Assembly (NCBI RefSeq): GCF_013387465.1
Contig: NZ_VYGV01000006.1
Location: forward strand, 1,083,959-1,147,958
DNA: 64,000 bases
Reading direction: 5' to 3'
From: Hydrogenophaga aromaticivorans
GTDB lineage: Bacteria > Pseudomonadota > Gammaproteobacteria > Burkholderiales > Burkholderiaceae_C
Below the pieces are notes generated by a model that was given only the letters and a program-made list of their open reading frames with translations, ran no database searches and was not told where the DNA came from. Shown piece after piece: positions 16,989 through 29,287 of this stretch. How positions within the stretch are numbered: position 1 is the first letter of the stretch; every line of letters starts with the position of its first letter. The position numbers and the translations under genes are program-made.

Positions 16989-17003
16989 TTCAATTCAATT
17001 GAA
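16989..17003. promoter_or_regulatory. palindrome in the pirin/LysR divergent region
   Basis: The 10-base perfect palindrome TTCAATTGAA (16994-17003) is preceded by an overlapping half copy (TTCAA at 16989). It lies 22 bases before the LysR start codon, in the 153-base divergent region. AT-rich dyads in this position are typical of LysR-type autoregulatory sites. Assignment is inference. Confidence 0.5.
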
Positions 17004-17024
17004 CACACAAGTTCCGCAAGCACC

Positions 17025-17972
17025 ATGGCCAGTTCCAATCCCCGCGCCGCACTTTCCCCAGAGAACCTCGGTCTTCTCGAAGCCGTGGCACGGCTCGGCA
17101 GCATGGCCGCCGCCGCGCGAGAACTCGGCATGGTGCCCAGCGCCCTGACCTACCGCATCCGCCAGATCGAGGACGCGCTCGACGTGCTGCTGTTCGACCG
17201 CAGCGCGCGCCGCGCCCAGCTCACCCCCGCCGGCGCCGAGCTGCTGCGCTCGGGGCAGTACCTGCTGAACGAACTCGATGCGGTGGCCCAGCGCGTCAAG
17301 CGCGTGGCCACCGGCTGGGAGCCACAGATCACCATCGCGGCCGATGCCATCATCGCCCGCGCCACCCTGTTCGAGCTGTGCGAGGCCTTTTACGCAGAAG
17401 GCGCTCCCACGCGCCTGAAGCTGCGCGCCGAAACGCTCTCGGGCACGCTCGAAGCCCTGCAAAGCGGCCAGGCCGATCTGGCGCTCGGCGTGCCCAGCGA
17501 GCTGGCACAGCCCGAAATCCAGACTGCGCCGCTGGGCAGCGCACAGTTCGTCTATGCGGTGGCGCCCCACCACCCGCTGGCCTCGGCCACACACAGCCTG
17601 TGCGACGAAGAGCTGCGCGTGCACCGCGCCGTGGCCGTGGCCGACAGCACCCAGCGCGGCAATGGCGTGACCTACAACCTGCTGCCCGGGCAGGACGTGC
17701 TCACCGTGCCCACCATGCAGCACAAGCTCGAAGCCCAGCTGCGGGGCCTGGGTGCGGGCTTCCTGCCGCTGCCGCTGGCGCAACCCTTCATCAACGCCGG
17801 ACGCCTGATCGTGAAGACCGTGCAGCGGCCCAACCGCAGCATCCGCCTGGCCTACGCGTGGCGCCAGCCGCGCAGCGCGGGCGACACCGGGCGCGCGCTG
17901 CGCTGGTGGCTGGAGCGCCTGCAGCACCCCACCACGCGCGCCGCCCTGCTCAACAACCACCACCAGATTTGA
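17025..17972 (+). CDS. LysR-type transcriptional regulator (pirin/DoxX neighbour)
   Basis: 315 residues. The winged helix is N-terminal (ENLGLLEAVARLGSMAAAARELGMVPSALTYRIRQIEDAL is spread over residues 13-52), followed by a periplasmic-binding-like effector domain. The ATG at 17025 places the HTH at the usual distance from the start; longer readings run into the pirin gene. It probably controls the divergent pirin gene and perhaps doxX and the flavodoxin. Confidence 0.9.
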   Translation: MASSNPRAALSPENLGLLEAVARLGSMAAAARELGMVPSALTYRIRQIEDALDVLLFDRSARRAQLTPAGAELLRSGQYLLNELDAVAQRVKRVATGWEPQITIAADAIIARATLFELCEAFYAEGAPTRLKLRAETLSGTLEALQSGQADLALGVPSELAQPEIQTAPLGSAQFVYAVAPHHPLASATHSLCDEELRVHRAVAVADSTQRGNGVTYNLLPGQDVLTVPTMQHKLEAQLRGLGAGFLPLPLAQPFINAGRLIVKTVQRPNRSIRLAYAWRQPRSAGDTGRALRWWLERLQHPTTRAALLNNHHQI

Positions 17973-18048
17973 TGCGAACGGGGCTCACGCCACCATGCAG
18001 GCTGCTACAGTCAACCTCAAACTCCCGCAACACCCAGCGCACCGAGAC

Positions 18049-19191
18049 ATGACCACCAGCAAAAAAACCCGCGCCCCGACCGCTGCCGCCAAACGCCAGC
18101 CGGCCAGCCCCGCCAGAAAACCCAAGATGACCACACCCCTGCACTTCGCGGTGGTGGGCGCCGGCATGGCCGGCGTGGCCTGCGCACGCACGCTGCTGCA
18201 GGCGGGTCACCGCGTCACCCTGCTTGAAAAGAGCCGCGGCTTCGGTGGCCGCATGTCCACCCGCCGCAGCGAATTTGGTGGCTTCGACCACGGGGCGCAG
18301 TACTTCACCGTGCGCGACAAGCGCTTCGCCCAGGCCCTGCTCACGGCCCAGACCGTGGTGCGGCCCTGGAGTGCGAACACGGTGCGCGTGCTCGACGAAT
18401 TCGGTCACGTTCTGGCCAGCTCCCCTCCCCCCTCCGAACCGCATTTTGTGGCCACCCCCGGCATGAGCGGCCTGGTCGAGCACTGGGTCCAGCCCCTGGC
18501 CCACCCGGAGCTCCACGGCGACCTGCCCGCGCGCACGCTCACCGAAACCCGCGTCACCCACATCGAACGCGACGTGCTGCATCCCGAGCAATGGCAACTG
18601 CGCACCGAAGACGCCGAAGGCGGCCAGCATGTGCTCGGTGGTTTCGACCGCGTGGTGCTCGCCATCCCGCACCTCCAGGCCCACGACCTGCTGCTGGTCT
18701 CCGGCCACTCGCCCGAGCTGCGCCAGTCCCTGGCGCCCGTGCAGGTGGCCCCCTGCTGGACGCTCATGGTCGCCTACCCCCAGGCCATGCAACCCGGCCT
18801 GCCCCACATCGGGCCCCAGTGGAACGCCGCGCGCAGCGTGCACCACCGCATCAGCTGGCTCGCGCGCGAAAACAGCAAGCCCCGCCGCGAACCGATCGAA
18901 CGCTGGACCATCCAGGCCAGCCCGGAATGGTCCAGCAAACACCTGGAAGACGATGCCGAGCGCGTCAAGGCCAAGCTGCTCAAGGGCTTCGCCGAGATCA
19001 CCGGTATCCGCGCCACACCGACCCACGCCGAGGTGCACCGCTGGCGCTTCGCGCAGACCCAGCAGCCGCTGGGCCGGCCCTATGTGTACGACAAGTCGCT
19101 CGGCATCGGCCTGTGCGGCGACTGGTGCCTGGGCCACCGCGTGGAAGACGCCTTCGTCTCCGGGCTCGAACTCGCTCTCGAAATGATTTGA
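18049..19191 (+). CDS. FAD-dependent amine-oxidase-like oxidoreductase (renalase-like)
   Basis: 380 residues from the ATG at 18049. A basic, low-complexity leader of about 26 residues precedes the dinucleotide motif [15 protein letters not shown], so an ATG at 18127 is an alternative start. The family signature [26 protein letters not shown] and a C-terminal FAD contact ([11 protein letters not shown]) are present. This matches the bacterial NAD(P)/FAD-dependent oxidoreductases related to renalase. The substrate is not known. Confidence 0.85.
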   Translation: MTTSKKTRAPTAAAKRQPASPARKPKMTTPLHFAVVGAGMAGVACARTLLQAGHRVTLLEKSRGFGGRMSTRRSEFGGFDHGAQYFTVRDKRFAQALLTAQTVVRPWSANTVRVLDEFGHVLASSPPPSEPHFVATPGMSGLVEHWVQPLAHPELHGDLPARTLTETRVTHIERDVLHPEQWQLRTEDAEGGQHVLGGFDRVVLAIPHLQAHDLLLVSGHSPELRQSLAPVQVAPCWTLMVAYPQAMQPGLPHIGPQWNAARSVHHRISWLARENSKPRREPIERWTIQASPEWSSKHLEDDAERVKAKLLKGFAEITGIRATPTHAEVHRWRFAQTQQPLGRPYVYDKSLGIGLCGDWCLGHRVEDAFVSGLELALEMI

Positions 19192-19193
19192 CC

Positions 19194-19275
19194 CCCTGCG
19201 CCGCTGCGCGGCTTCCCCCCGGGGGGGACCACACCAGCGGTCTGGCGAAGCCAGTCCCGCGGTGTGTGCTGGCAC
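19194..19275 (+). repeat. dispersed palindromic element, copy 2
   Basis: GC-rich element starting right after the stop codon at 19191. It has the family start (CCCCCTGCGCCGCTGCGCGG), a C-run/G-run hairpin in the middle, and the GGCGAAGCC core. It separates the oxidoreductase from gluQ and lacks the CTCTCTCGCC loop seen in copies 3 to 5. It has no coding potential of its own. Confidence 0.75.
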
Positions 19276-19294
19276 AGACACGCGCTCCGAGTAC

Positions 19295-20215
19295 ATGGCT
19301 TTGTCGGTTGCTTCGTCCTACCGCGGGCGCTTCGCGCCCTCTCCCACCGGCCCGCTGCACGCGGGCTCGCTCGTGGCAGCGCTGGCCAGCTGGCTTGACG
19401 CCCGTGCCCACGGCGGCACCTGGATCGTGCGCATCGAAGACGTGGACACGCCGCGCTGCGTGCCCGGTGCCGACCGTCTCATCCTGCAGCAGCTCGCCAC
19501 TTGCGGCCTGGTCAGCGACGAACCCGCCGTCTGGCAATCAGAGCGGGGGGCGCTCTACCTGCAGGCACTGAACCAGCTCGTCGCCACGGACCGTGCCTAC
19601 CCCTGCGGCTGCTCGCGCAAGGACATCGAAGCGGCCTTGCATGCGGCAGGGCTGAACCGCGAGCGCCATCACGCGGCCGTCTACCCCGGCACCTGCCGCC
19701 CCGAAAACGGCGGGCTGCAAGGCAAGCCCGCGCGCGCCTGGCGCTTTGCGGTGCCGAGCGAGCCGGCTGTCATGACGTGGACCGACCGCCGCCTGGGCCC
19801 GCAGGCGCAGAACGTGGCCCGCGAGGTCGGTGACTTCATCCTGCGACGCGCCGACGGCCTCTGGGCCTACCAGCTCGCCGTGGTGGTGGATGACGCTGCG
19901 CAGGGCATCACGCACGTGGTGCGCGGCGAAGACCTGGCCGACAACACGCCGCGCCAGATTGCGCTGCAGCGGGCGCTGGGCCTGCCCCGCCCGGCTCACC
20001 TGCACACCCCGCTGGTGCTGGGCGCCAACGGTGAAAAGCTCAGCAAGCAGAACGGGGCACAGGCACTGGACCTGAGCGAACCGGTGCTGGCGCTGCACCG
20101 GGCGGCCGCGACACTGGGTCTGCTGGCCGCTCCGGGATCGGTGCCGGAAGCCCTCGCCGCCTGGGTCGCGCAGTGGAAGGACGCTCAGCCTCTCAGCCTT
20201 TGCGCCCGCCCATGA
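19295..20215 (+). CDS. gluQ: glutamyl-Q tRNA(Asp) synthetase
   Basis: 306 residues. This is a class I synthetase core with the HIGH-like motif ([13 protein letters not shown]) near the N-terminus, a zinc-site region (CGCSRKDIE with a later YPGTC) and a KMSKS-like EKLSKQN. It is about 300 residues and lacks the anticodon-binding domain, which distinguishes GluQRS from GltX. It attaches glutamate to queuosine-34 of tRNA-Asp. The ATG at 19295 is chosen because the upstream reading enters the palindromic element. Confidence 0.93.
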   Translation: MALSVASSYRGRFAPSPTGPLHAGSLVAALASWLDARAHGGTWIVRIEDVDTPRCVPGADRLILQQLATCGLVSDEPAVWQSERGALYLQALNQLVATDRAYPCGCSRKDIEAALHAAGLNRERHHAAVYPGTCRPENGGLQGKPARAWRFAVPSEPAVMTWTDRRLGPQAQNVAREVGDFILRRADGLWAYQLAVVVDDAAQGITHVVRGEDLADNTPRQIALQRALGLPRPAHLHTPLVLGANGEKLSKQNGAQALDLSEPVLALHRAAATLGLLAAPGSVPEALAAWVAQWKDAQPLSLCARP

Positions 20216-20414
20216 CCAGCAGCAGGCCCCCCACCGCGATGGCACCGATGCCCGCCCACAGCGGCACATTGACGGTCTTCTTTTCCTTTACGGTCAACTC
20301 CAGCGGGCCCAGCTTCACCGCGGTGCTGTCCTGGGTGTAGCTGAAGCCGCCGTAGATCAGGGCCAGCGCACCGCCAGCGATCAGGACCAAGGCAATGAGT
20401 TTGGTGGCGTTCAT
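20193..20414 (-). CDS. DUF3185 small membrane protein
   Basis: 73 residues with two membrane helices (about 5-23 and 50-68). A short polar stretch between them carries [18 protein letters not shown], characteristic of DUF3185. Function unknown. Its 3' end overlaps the convergent gluQ gene by 23 bases. It is divergent from trmB. Confidence 0.8.
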   Translation of the reverse strand: MNATKLIALVLIAGGALALIYGGFSYTQDSTAVKLGPLELTVKEKKTVNVPLWAGIGAIAVGGLLLVMGGRKG

Positions 20415-20536
20415 GGTGATTCTCTGAAAAGGTTGTGGAGTCTGTCACCCCCATTCTGCCCCCGACGGGAAATCACGGCACGCGCCGCGCCACCGAGCCG
20501 GGCTCCTACAATCTCCCACCCCTCTTGCGCCGCACC

Positions 20537-21298
20537 ATGAACCCTGACATCCCCGACAACGCCACCGCCGACCAGCCCCCACCTCCCGCCGGAACACCAC
20601 GGCCCGATGGCGCGCCCTTCATGCGCGTGATCAAGAGCTACGTGCTGCGCGCCGGGCGCACCGGCCCGGGCCAAGCCCGCGCCTACGAACAGTTCGGTCC
20701 GCAGTTTCTGCTCAACTACGACGCCAGCCAGACGCTGGACACCACGGCCGCCTTCGGCCGCGCGGCGCCGCTGATCATGGAGATCGGCTTCGGCATGGGC
20801 GGCGCCACGGCGCACATCGCCACCGTGCGCCCGAACGACAACTTTCTCTGCTGTGAAGTGCACGAACCCGGCGTGGGCGCGCTGCTCAAGCTCGTGGGCG
20901 AAGCGGGCCTGCAGAACATCCGCATCTTCCGCCACGACGCGGTCGAGGTGCTTGACCACATGCTGCCGGAAGGCAGCCTGGACGGCGTGCACATCTTTTT
21001 CCCCGATCCCTGGCACAAGACGCGTCACCACAAACGCCGCCTGATCCAGACCCCGTTCGTGAACCGCCTGGCGCGCCACCTGAAACCGGGTGGTTACCTG
21101 CACCTCGCGACCGACTGGGAACCATATGCGCAGCAGATGCTGGAAGTCCTGAGCGCCGAGCCGCTGCTGAAGAACACGGCCGCGGCCGGCAGCGACGGCT
21201 ACGTGCCCAAGCCGGACTACCGGCCCTTGACCAAATTCGAGAACCGCGGCATCCAGCTGGGCCACGGCGTGTGGGACCTGGTGTTCGTGCGCGCCTGA
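20537..21298 (+). CDS. trmB: tRNA (guanine-46-N7)-methyltransferase
   Basis: 253 residues. The SAM motif is [14 protein letters not shown], and the family signature [16 protein letters not shown] with the C-terminal [13 protein letters not shown] is complete. It methylates G46 in the variable loop of several tRNAs. The start at 20537 gives a Pro-rich N-terminal tail of about 25 residues before the conserved part. Confidence 0.95.
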   Translation: MNPDIPDNATADQPPPPAGTPRPDGAPFMRVIKSYVLRAGRTGPGQARAYEQFGPQFLLNYDASQTLDTTAAFGRAAPLIMEIGFGMGGATAHIATVRPNDNFLCCEVHEPGVGALLKLVGEAGLQNIRIFRHDAVEVLDHMLPEGSLDGVHIFFPDPWHKTRHHKRRLIQTPFVNRLARHLKPGGYLHLATDWEPYAQQMLEVLSAEPLLKNTAAAGSDGYVPKPDYRPLTKFENRGIQLGHGVWDLVFVRA

Positions 21299-21311
21299 AC
21301 GGCGCGTCGGG

Positions 21312-21566
21312 TCACTCGTCCTCGTCCGAGTCCAGTGCCGCGTCGGCACCGGCACCGATGAGCTGGCCGCCGATGCGGGCCGTGCCGACCGCCGCGTCCA
21401 CCGCGAGGCCGGCAACACCCACCACCGCCGATGCCGCCACATCGACCACGGCCACCACAGCGCAGCCGCTCAGCAGCAGGCTGCTCACGCCAAGCGCCAG
21501 CGCCAGGCGAGCACGGCCAACGCGGGCACGGATGACGGTGTCGGAGAGGTTGGCGGCTTTGATCAC
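21312..21566 (-). CDS. small lipoprotein, Ala/Gly-rich
   Basis: 84 residues. The N-terminus is basic and the hydrophobic stretch ends in the lipobox LLSGC (Cys near residue 35), so this is a likely lipoprotein. The mature part is mostly Ala, Val and Gly with an acidic tail (DSDEDE) and contains GAGADAALD. It is convergent with trmB. Function unknown. Confidence 0.7.
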   Translation of the reverse strand: MIKAANLSDTVIRARVGRARLALALGVSSLLLSGCAVVAVVDVAASAVVGVAGLAVDAAVGTARIGGQLIGAGADAALDSDEDE

Positions 21567-21629
21567 GGCGGGGTCCTGTGGTGAAGGCGCAGAGAATACC
21601 CGGATTTCCTTCGCTCACCCTCCTCCGCC

Positions 21630-22565
21630 GTGGCCCGATCCTCCAAGAACCCGCTCATTCCCGCCCGCGACGGCGTGTCGCCCAGCTGCGTCGCACTGCC
21701 TGGGGTCAGAACCGGAGACGTCCGCTGGCCCGGCGTGATCGACTTTCTGGACGAGCGCCTGCCGAAGGTGGGGCGCGCGGCGTGGACCGAGCGGCTGGCC
21801 ACGGGCGCGGTGCTGGACGAAGCAGGCCATGCCGTACCGCCCGAGGCGCCGTACCGGGGCAATACGCGGCTGTACTACTACCGCGAGCTGCCGGACGAAG
21901 GGGTGGTGCCGTTTGAAGAAATGGTGCTCTACCAGGACGCGCACCTGGTGGTGGCCGACAAACCGCACTTTCTGCCCGTGACGCCGGGCGGGCGTTATGT
22001 GCAGCAGACTTTGCTGGTGCGCCTTCAACGCAAGCTCGGTCTGCCACAGCTGGCACCGCTGCACCGCATTGATCGCGAAACCGCCGGGCTGGTGCTGTTG
22101 GCCGTGAACCCCGCCGAGCGCGGGACCTACCACGCGCTCTTCAGTGGGCGAACCATGCAAAAGACCTACGAGGCCATCGCGCCGGCCACCGACGCATGGA
22201 CCTGGCCGCGCACGAGCAGCAGCCGCATCGTGGAACACCCGGCCGATTTTTTCCGCATGAACGAGGTGGCTGGTGAGCCGAACAGCGAGACACGCATCGA
22301 TGTGCTGGAGCGGCGCGGCGACTGGGCGCGCTATACGCTGGAACCCGTCACCGGCAAACGCCACCAGCTGCGCGTGCACATGAACGCGCTCGGCCTGCCC
22401 ATCGTGGGCGACCAGCTCTACCCGACCGTGCTGCACGGGCCGGACGAAGCGGAAGATTTTGCGAACCCGTTGCGCCTGCTGGCGCGGGGCATCGCGTTCA
22501 CGGACCCGGTGACGGGCGCGCCGCGTGCCTTCCAGAGCCAGCGCGAGCTGGACTGGCCCACCTGA
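21630..22565 (+). CDS. RluA-family pseudouridine synthase
   Basis: 311 residues. The catalytic Asp lies in LHRIDRETAGLVL, preceded by the family strand VVADKPHFLPVTPGG. The N-terminal part lacks a classical S4 domain. This subfamily resembles the RluA/TruC-type enzymes; which RNA position is modified cannot be told. It lies divergent from the small lipoprotein. Confidence 0.88.
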   Translation: MARSSKNPLIPARDGVSPSCVALPGVRTGDVRWPGVIDFLDERLPKVGRAAWTERLATGAVLDEAGHAVPPEAPYRGNTRLYYYRELPDEGVVPFEEMVLYQDAHLVVADKPHFLPVTPGGRYVQQTLLVRLQRKLGLPQLAPLHRIDRETAGLVLLAVNPAERGTYHALFSGRTMQKTYEAIAPATDAWTWPRTSSSRIVEHPADFFRMNEVAGEPNSETRIDVLERRGDWARYTLEPVTGKRHQLRVHMNALGLPIVGDQLYPTVLHGPDEAEDFANPLRLLARGIAFTDPVTGAPRAFQSQRELDWPT

Positions 22566-22570
22566 ACCGT

Positions 22571-23002
22571 TCAGCCCTCAGCCAGCACCTGCTCCCGGAA
22601 GCGGGCCGGGATGAGCGCCACGCGCCGGGTTTCGCGGTCGATGAACACGATGCCGATCTTGCCGCGTGCCACCTCGCGGCCCGATGCCACGTTGTCCATG
22701 CGGTAGACCAGGTCGAAACCGTACTTGTTGGGGTCCTGCGGCAGCAGGCTCACCCGCATGGTCTCGCCATGAAAGCCCTCGGCCTTGTACTGGGCCACGA
22801 TGTCGCCGACGACGATGGGGTGGCCGGCGACATCGGACTCGGTGTAACCCAGGGACTTGAAGTAACGCACCCGGGCTTCAGACACCAGCGTCAGCAGTTG
22901 CGCGTTGTCCAGGTGCCCGCCCTGGTTGACGTGGCTGATGTAGATCGACATCTCCGTGCTGAAAGCGAAGTGGTCGGGCAGATCGATCTGGATACGCGGC
23001 AT
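22571..23002 (-). CDS. 4HBT-type acyl-CoA thioesterase
   Basis: 143-residue hot-dog protein with the pattern SIYISHVNQGGHLDNAQLLTLVSEARVRYF of the 4HBT/YbgC-like thioesterases, where Asp near residue 32 would be the active-site residue. It follows alaS by 42 bases on the same strand and is probably cotranscribed. The substrate is unknown. Confidence 0.83.
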   Translation of the reverse strand: MPRIQIDLPDHFAFSTEMSIYISHVNQGGHLDNAQLLTLVSEARVRYFKSLGYTESDVAGHPIVVGDIVAQYKAEGFHGETMRVSLLPQDPNKYGFDLVYRMDNVASGREVARGKIGIVFIDRETRRVALIPARFREQVLAEG

Positions 23003-23044
23003 GGCTTCAGGGTCCCTGGCAATCGCTGACAGGCGCGCAGGCGA

Positions 23045-25666
<2,622 letters not shown>

Positions 25667-25755
25667 GTCGGTGGTGCTTCGTGCAGGTTCTGAACAGCTT
25701 TACATTATCGCCCGACCGGGCGTCCGGGGCGCCGAGCGCGCCTGCGGGCAGGCAG

Positions 25756-26685
25756 CTAGCGGACGTGGCCAACGCCGCCCGGCGCATGCCCTTCGAGCGT
25801 GGGGCGCACCGCCGTCAGGAAATTGCTCAGCGACTCCGGCAACACGGCGCCTTTGCGCCAGGCCAGACCCACCTCCAGATGCGGCAAGGTGTGGGCCAGC
25901 GGCCGGGCCTCGATGCGGTCGCCCTCCAGAGACCACGGCCGGTAAAGCATGTCGGGCAACACCGAGCAGCCGGCGCCGGTGGCCACCAGGCTGCGCACGG
26001 CTTCCACCGACGAGGTGCGGATCAGCACCGTGGGGTCCGCACCGCCAGCGTTCCACAAGGCGGTGGTGGCGTCACCCAACTCGTCCACCTGCAACAGGAC
26101 AAGCGACTGCCGGGCCAGCTCGGTGGCCTCGATTTTTTCCTCGCCGGTCAGGCGGTGGTTGACAGGGAGCCACACCCGCCAGCCCGAACGCAGGATGGTT
26201 TCGGTTTCCAGCGCCTGGCGGTTCTGCAACTGGGACACCACGATCAGCGCCACGTCGAGCTCGCCGCTGATCAGCAGGTGCTCCAGGTAGTCGCGCCGGT
26301 CTTCGGTGATCTGCACCTGGATGCGCGGGAACACGCGGCGAAAGCGGTCGAGCAGGAACGGCAGGTAGTAACCCACCATCAGGCTGGTCACGCCCACATT
26401 GAGGCTGCCGGTGACGGTGTGCGGCCGCGAGGCCAGTGCGTCTCGTGCGTTGCGCATGGCCACGTCGATCTGGTGCGCATGGCGCAGGAACTGGTGGCCC
26501 GCGTGGGTGAGCGACATGCCGCGGGCCCGGCGCTCGAACAGCAAGGTGCCCAGATCGGCCTCCATCTGCGCAATGGCCTGCGACACCACCGATTGCGAAA
26601 CCCCCAGCTCGTGGATAGCGGCCGAGATGGAGCCCGATTCCGCGACCGCTATGAAATACCGAATGCTCTTGAACGAGGTGCTCAT
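25756..26685 (-). CDS. LysR-type regulator of the first polyamine importer
   Basis: 309 residues. The HTH is at about 17-45 (GSISAAIHELGVSQSVVSQAIAQME), followed by an effector domain. The ATG at 26685 (MSTSFKSIRYF) places the HTH correctly. It is divergent from the ABC importer operon at 26915, so it is the likely regulator of that operon. The paired operator-like sites at 26729-26771 support this. Confidence 0.9.
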   Translation of the reverse strand: MSTSFKSIRYFIAVAESGSISAAIHELGVSQSVVSQAIAQMEADLGTLLFERRARGMSLTHAGHQFLRHAHQIDVAMRNARDALASRPHTVTGSLNVGVTSLMVGYYLPFLLDRFRRVFPRIQVQITEDRRDYLEHLLISGELDVALIVVSQLQNRQALETETILRSGWRVWLPVNHRLTGEEKIEATELARQSLVLLQVDELGDATTALWNAGGADPTVLIRTSSVEAVRSLVATGAGCSVLPDMLYRPWSLEGDRIEARPLAHTLPHLEVGLAWRKGAVLPESLSNFLTAVRPTLEGHAPGGVGHVR

Positions 26686-26728
26686 CGGGTCATTTCGCCA
26701 TTTCAGGCACTCTTTTGGACCAATTAAA

Positions 26729-26771
26729 GGGTAAACCCGCAAATGCACCGCTTTAAGGCGCAGGGTAACCC
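26729..26771. promoter_or_regulatory. two operator-like dyads between LysR and the polyamine importer
   Basis: GGGTAAACCC (26729-26738) and GGGTAACCC (26763-26771) are near-identical palindromes with centres about 34 bases apart, close to three helical turns. They sit in the 229-base divergent region in an AT-richer stretch. This fits two LysR tetramer half-sites; the assignment is inference. Confidence 0.5.
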
Positions 26772-26914
26772 CCTAAAAAAGCGCTTCCTGGTGCGAGGTT
26801 TCTGTTTTACCGATGGATTCTATTGTTTGCCCGGTATGGTTCTGCACAGGGGCAATACCTAAGATGCCTCTCAGGCTCGCACCAGCGCGCTCCAACCCCC
26901 TGTCAGGAGTTCCT

Positions 26915-28066
26915 ATGTCCCAGACCCGCACACTTCTCGTTGGTTTGCTGGCGGTTGCCTCCGCCGCCTCCAGCCTCGCAGCTCCGCCCAAGGCCGTTGG
27001 CAAGGGTGAGGGACAGCTCAACATCATTGCCTGGGCAGGCTACATCGAACGCGGCGAAACCGACAAGGCCTACGACTGGACCACCAGCTTTGAAAAGGCC
27101 TCGGGTTGCAAGGTCAACGTCAAGACCGCCGCCACCTCCGACGAGATGGTGGCCCTGATGAAGGCGGGTGGCCACGACATCGTGACCGCCTCGGGCGACG
27201 CCAGCGGACGCCTGATCGCCTCCAAGCTGGTGCAGGAAGTGAACGTGGGCCTGGTGCCCAGCTACAAGAACATCGACCCCCGCCTGCAGAACGCGGCCTG
27301 GCACACCGTCGACGGCAAACACTACGGCGTGCCTTACCAGTCGGGCCCCAACGTGCTGATGTACAACACCGACGTCTTCAAGAAGGCACCCGACTCCTGG
27401 TCAGTGGTGTTCGAAGAACAGAACCTGCCCGACGGCAAGTCCAACAAGGGCCGCGTGCAGGCCTACGACGGCGCCATCTACATCGCCGACGCCGCGCTGT
27501 ACCTGATGTCCAAGAAGCCCGAGCTGGGCATCAAGGACCCCTACGAACTCAATGAAAAACAGTACGCCGCCGTGCTGGAGCTGCTGCGCGGGCAGAAGAA
27601 GCTGACCCACCGCTACTGGCACGACGCCACGGTGCAGATGAACGACTTCAAGAGCGAAGGCGTCGCGGCTTCGGGCTCCTGGGGCTTCATGGTGAATTCG
27701 CTCAAGGGCGAGAAGAAGCCCATTGCCTCCGTGGTGCCCAAGGAAGGCGCCACCGGCTGGGCCGACACCACCATGCTGCATGTGAACGCCAAGAACGTGA
27801 ACTGCGCCTACCAGTGGATGGAGCATCAGCTGAGCGATAAGCTGCAGGCCCCGCTGGCCGAGTGGTTCGGCACCGTGCCGGTGACGCCCGCCGCCTGCAA
27901 GGCCAAGGCCCCCGGCGGCAGCGACTTCTGCAAGGTCAACGGCTTTGACGACCTGAACAAGATCAAGTTCTGGAAGACCCCCCAGGCCAAGTGCGCCAGC
28001 CAAGGCAGCTGCGTGCCGTATGCCAAGTGGGCGATGGACTACATCGCGATCATGGGCGGAAGGTAG
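26915..28066 (+). CDS. polyamine-type ABC transporter substrate-binding protein
   Basis: 383 residues with a signal peptide (about 1-22, cleavage after SLA). The fold matches the PotD/PotF class (LNIIAWAGYIERG, then ATSDEMVALMKAGGHDIVTASGD). Cysteines near the C-terminus (CKAKAPGGSDFCKV, CASQGSC) may form disulphides. AGGAG lies about six bases before the ATG. It binds the solute in the periplasm for the importer encoded downstream. The ligand is probably a polyamine or related amine. Confidence 0.88.
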   Translation: MSQTRTLLVGLLAVASAASSLAAPPKAVGKGEGQLNIIAWAGYIERGETDKAYDWTTSFEKASGCKVNVKTAATSDEMVALMKAGGHDIVTASGDASGRLIASKLVQEVNVGLVPSYKNIDPRLQNAAWHTVDGKHYGVPYQSGPNVLMYNTDVFKKAPDSWSVVFEEQNLPDGKSNKGRVQAYDGAIYIADAALYLMSKKPELGIKDPYELNEKQYAAVLELLRGQKKLTHRYWHDATVQMNDFKSEGVAASGSWGFMVNSLKGEKKPIASVVPKEGATGWADTTMLHVNAKNVNCAYQWMEHQLSDKLQAPLAEWFGTVPVTPAACKAKAPGGSDFCKVNGFDDLNKIKFWKTPQAKCASQGSCVPYAKWAMDYIAIMGGR

Positions 28067-28073
28067 AAGGAAT

Positions 28074-28175
28074 CACCCCCCGCGCCGCTTCGCGTCACCC
28101 CTCTCTCGCCTTCGGCGGGAGGGGGGCGGCACTGGCCGTCCGGCGAAGCCGGGCCGGCGGTGCCCTTGGCTGAGG
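28074..28175 (+). repeat. dispersed palindromic element, copy 3
   Basis: It starts eight bases after the stop codon of the binding-protein gene. It contains CCCCCCGCGCCGCTTCGCG, a hairpin formed by a C-rich arm with CTCTCTCGCC and GGCGGGAGGGGGG, and the GGCGAAGCC core. It lies between the binding protein and the ATPase gene of one importer operon, where it could stabilise or cap the upstream mRNA and favour excess binding protein. Confidence 0.8.
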
Positions 28176-28251
28176 AAGACCTCGCGCCCTCGCTGAGTTT
28201 CGCTGCGACAACACGGTCAACCGAACCGCACCCCTGACTGAAGATTTCTGC

Positions 28252-29277
28252 ATGACCGACGCCATCGAGTTCAAGGACGTTTCCAGGCACTACGGCGACG
28301 TGAAGGCGCTGGACGGTGTCAGCTTCACCGTGCAGGAAGGCGAGTTCTTTTCCATGCTGGGGCCGTCGGGCTCCGGCAAGACCACCTCGCTGCGGCTGAT
28401 GGCCGGCTTTGAGCAACCGAGCCGGGGCAGCCTGACCCTGATGGGCCAGGAAGCTTCGGGCACACCGCCTTACGAGCGCGACGTGAACACCGTGTTCCAG
28501 GACTACGCGCTGTTCCCGCACATGAACGTGCTGGACAACGTGGCCTACGGTCTGATGGTGCGCAAGGTGCCCAGGGCCCAGCGCCATGCCCAGGCCCGCG
28601 AGGCCCTGGCCATGGTGGCCCTGCCCGACCACGCCGAACGCACACCGGCCCAGCTCTCGGGCGGCCAGCGCCAGCGCGTGGCGCTCGCGCGGGCCCTGGT
28701 CAACCGGCCGCGCATCCTGTTGCTGGACGAGCCCCTGGGCGCGCTGGACATGAAGCTGCGCGAGCAGATGCAGGTGGAGCTCAAGGTGCTGCACCGCAAG
28801 CTGGGCATCACCTTCGTCTATGTGACGCACGACCAGGGCGAAGCGCTCTCCATGTCGGACCGCATCGCCGTGTTCAACCAGGGCCGGATCGAACAGATCG
28901 CCAGCCCGCGCGAGCTGTACCACCGGCCGCGCACGCGCTTCGTGGCGGACTTTGTCGGCAGCGCCAACGTGATCGACACCGCGCTGGCACAGTCGCTCAC
29001 GGGCCGGCCACAGGCGTTTGCCGTGCGTCAGGAACACATTGCCATGCACCCGGCGGGCACCGCCGCTGCCGCCGGCCGACTGCAGGTCGAGGGCGAGGTG
29101 CTGGCCATCCAGTTCCTGGGTGCGAGCCAGCGGCTGGAAGTGCAGGTCGGCGGACAGGTGATCACCGCCCTGCAGGCAGAAAGTGAAGCCGCGTCGGCGC
29201 TGGCCGCCCACACCCGGGCGGGCCAGCGGGTCGCCCTCAGTTGGGCAGAGCAGCACATGGTGATGCTGGACGCCTGA
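28252..29277 (+). CDS. polyamine-type ABC transporter ATP-binding protein (PotA-like)
   Basis: 341 residues. Walker A is at residues 37-45 (GPSGSGKTT), with the Q-loop in [13 protein letters not shown], the signature [15 protein letters not shown], Walker B in [12 protein letters not shown] and the H-loop in [10 protein letters not shown]-terminal TOBE-like regulatory domain follows. It energises the two permeases downstream. It is separated from its binding protein by a palindromic element. Confidence 0.93.
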   Translation: MTDAIEFKDVSRHYGDVKALDGVSFTVQEGEFFSMLGPSGSGKTTSLRLMAGFEQPSRGSLTLMGQEASGTPPYERDVNTVFQDYALFPHMNVLDNVAYGLMVRKVPRAQRHAQAREALAMVALPDHAERTPAQLSGGQRQRVALARALVNRPRILLLDEPLGALDMKLREQMQVELKVLHRKLGITFVYVTHDQGEALSMSDRIAVFNQGRIEQIASPRELYHRPRTRFVADFVGSANVIDTALAQSLTGRPQAFAVRQEHIAMHPAGTAAAAGRLQVEGEVLAIQFLGASQRLEVQVGGQVITALQAESEAASALAAHTRAGQRVALSWAEQHMVMLDA

Positions 29278-29287
29278 GGCCACCGCC

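Noticed and set aside
18591..19571. 326-codon frame covering the end of the oxidoreductase and the start of gluQ
   Set aside because: It is the out-of-frame reading of both genes and has shadow composition.
28074..28175. a rho-independent terminator inside the importer operon
   Set aside because: The hairpin lacks a T run and the same element recurs in non-terminator contexts; called a dispersed element instead.
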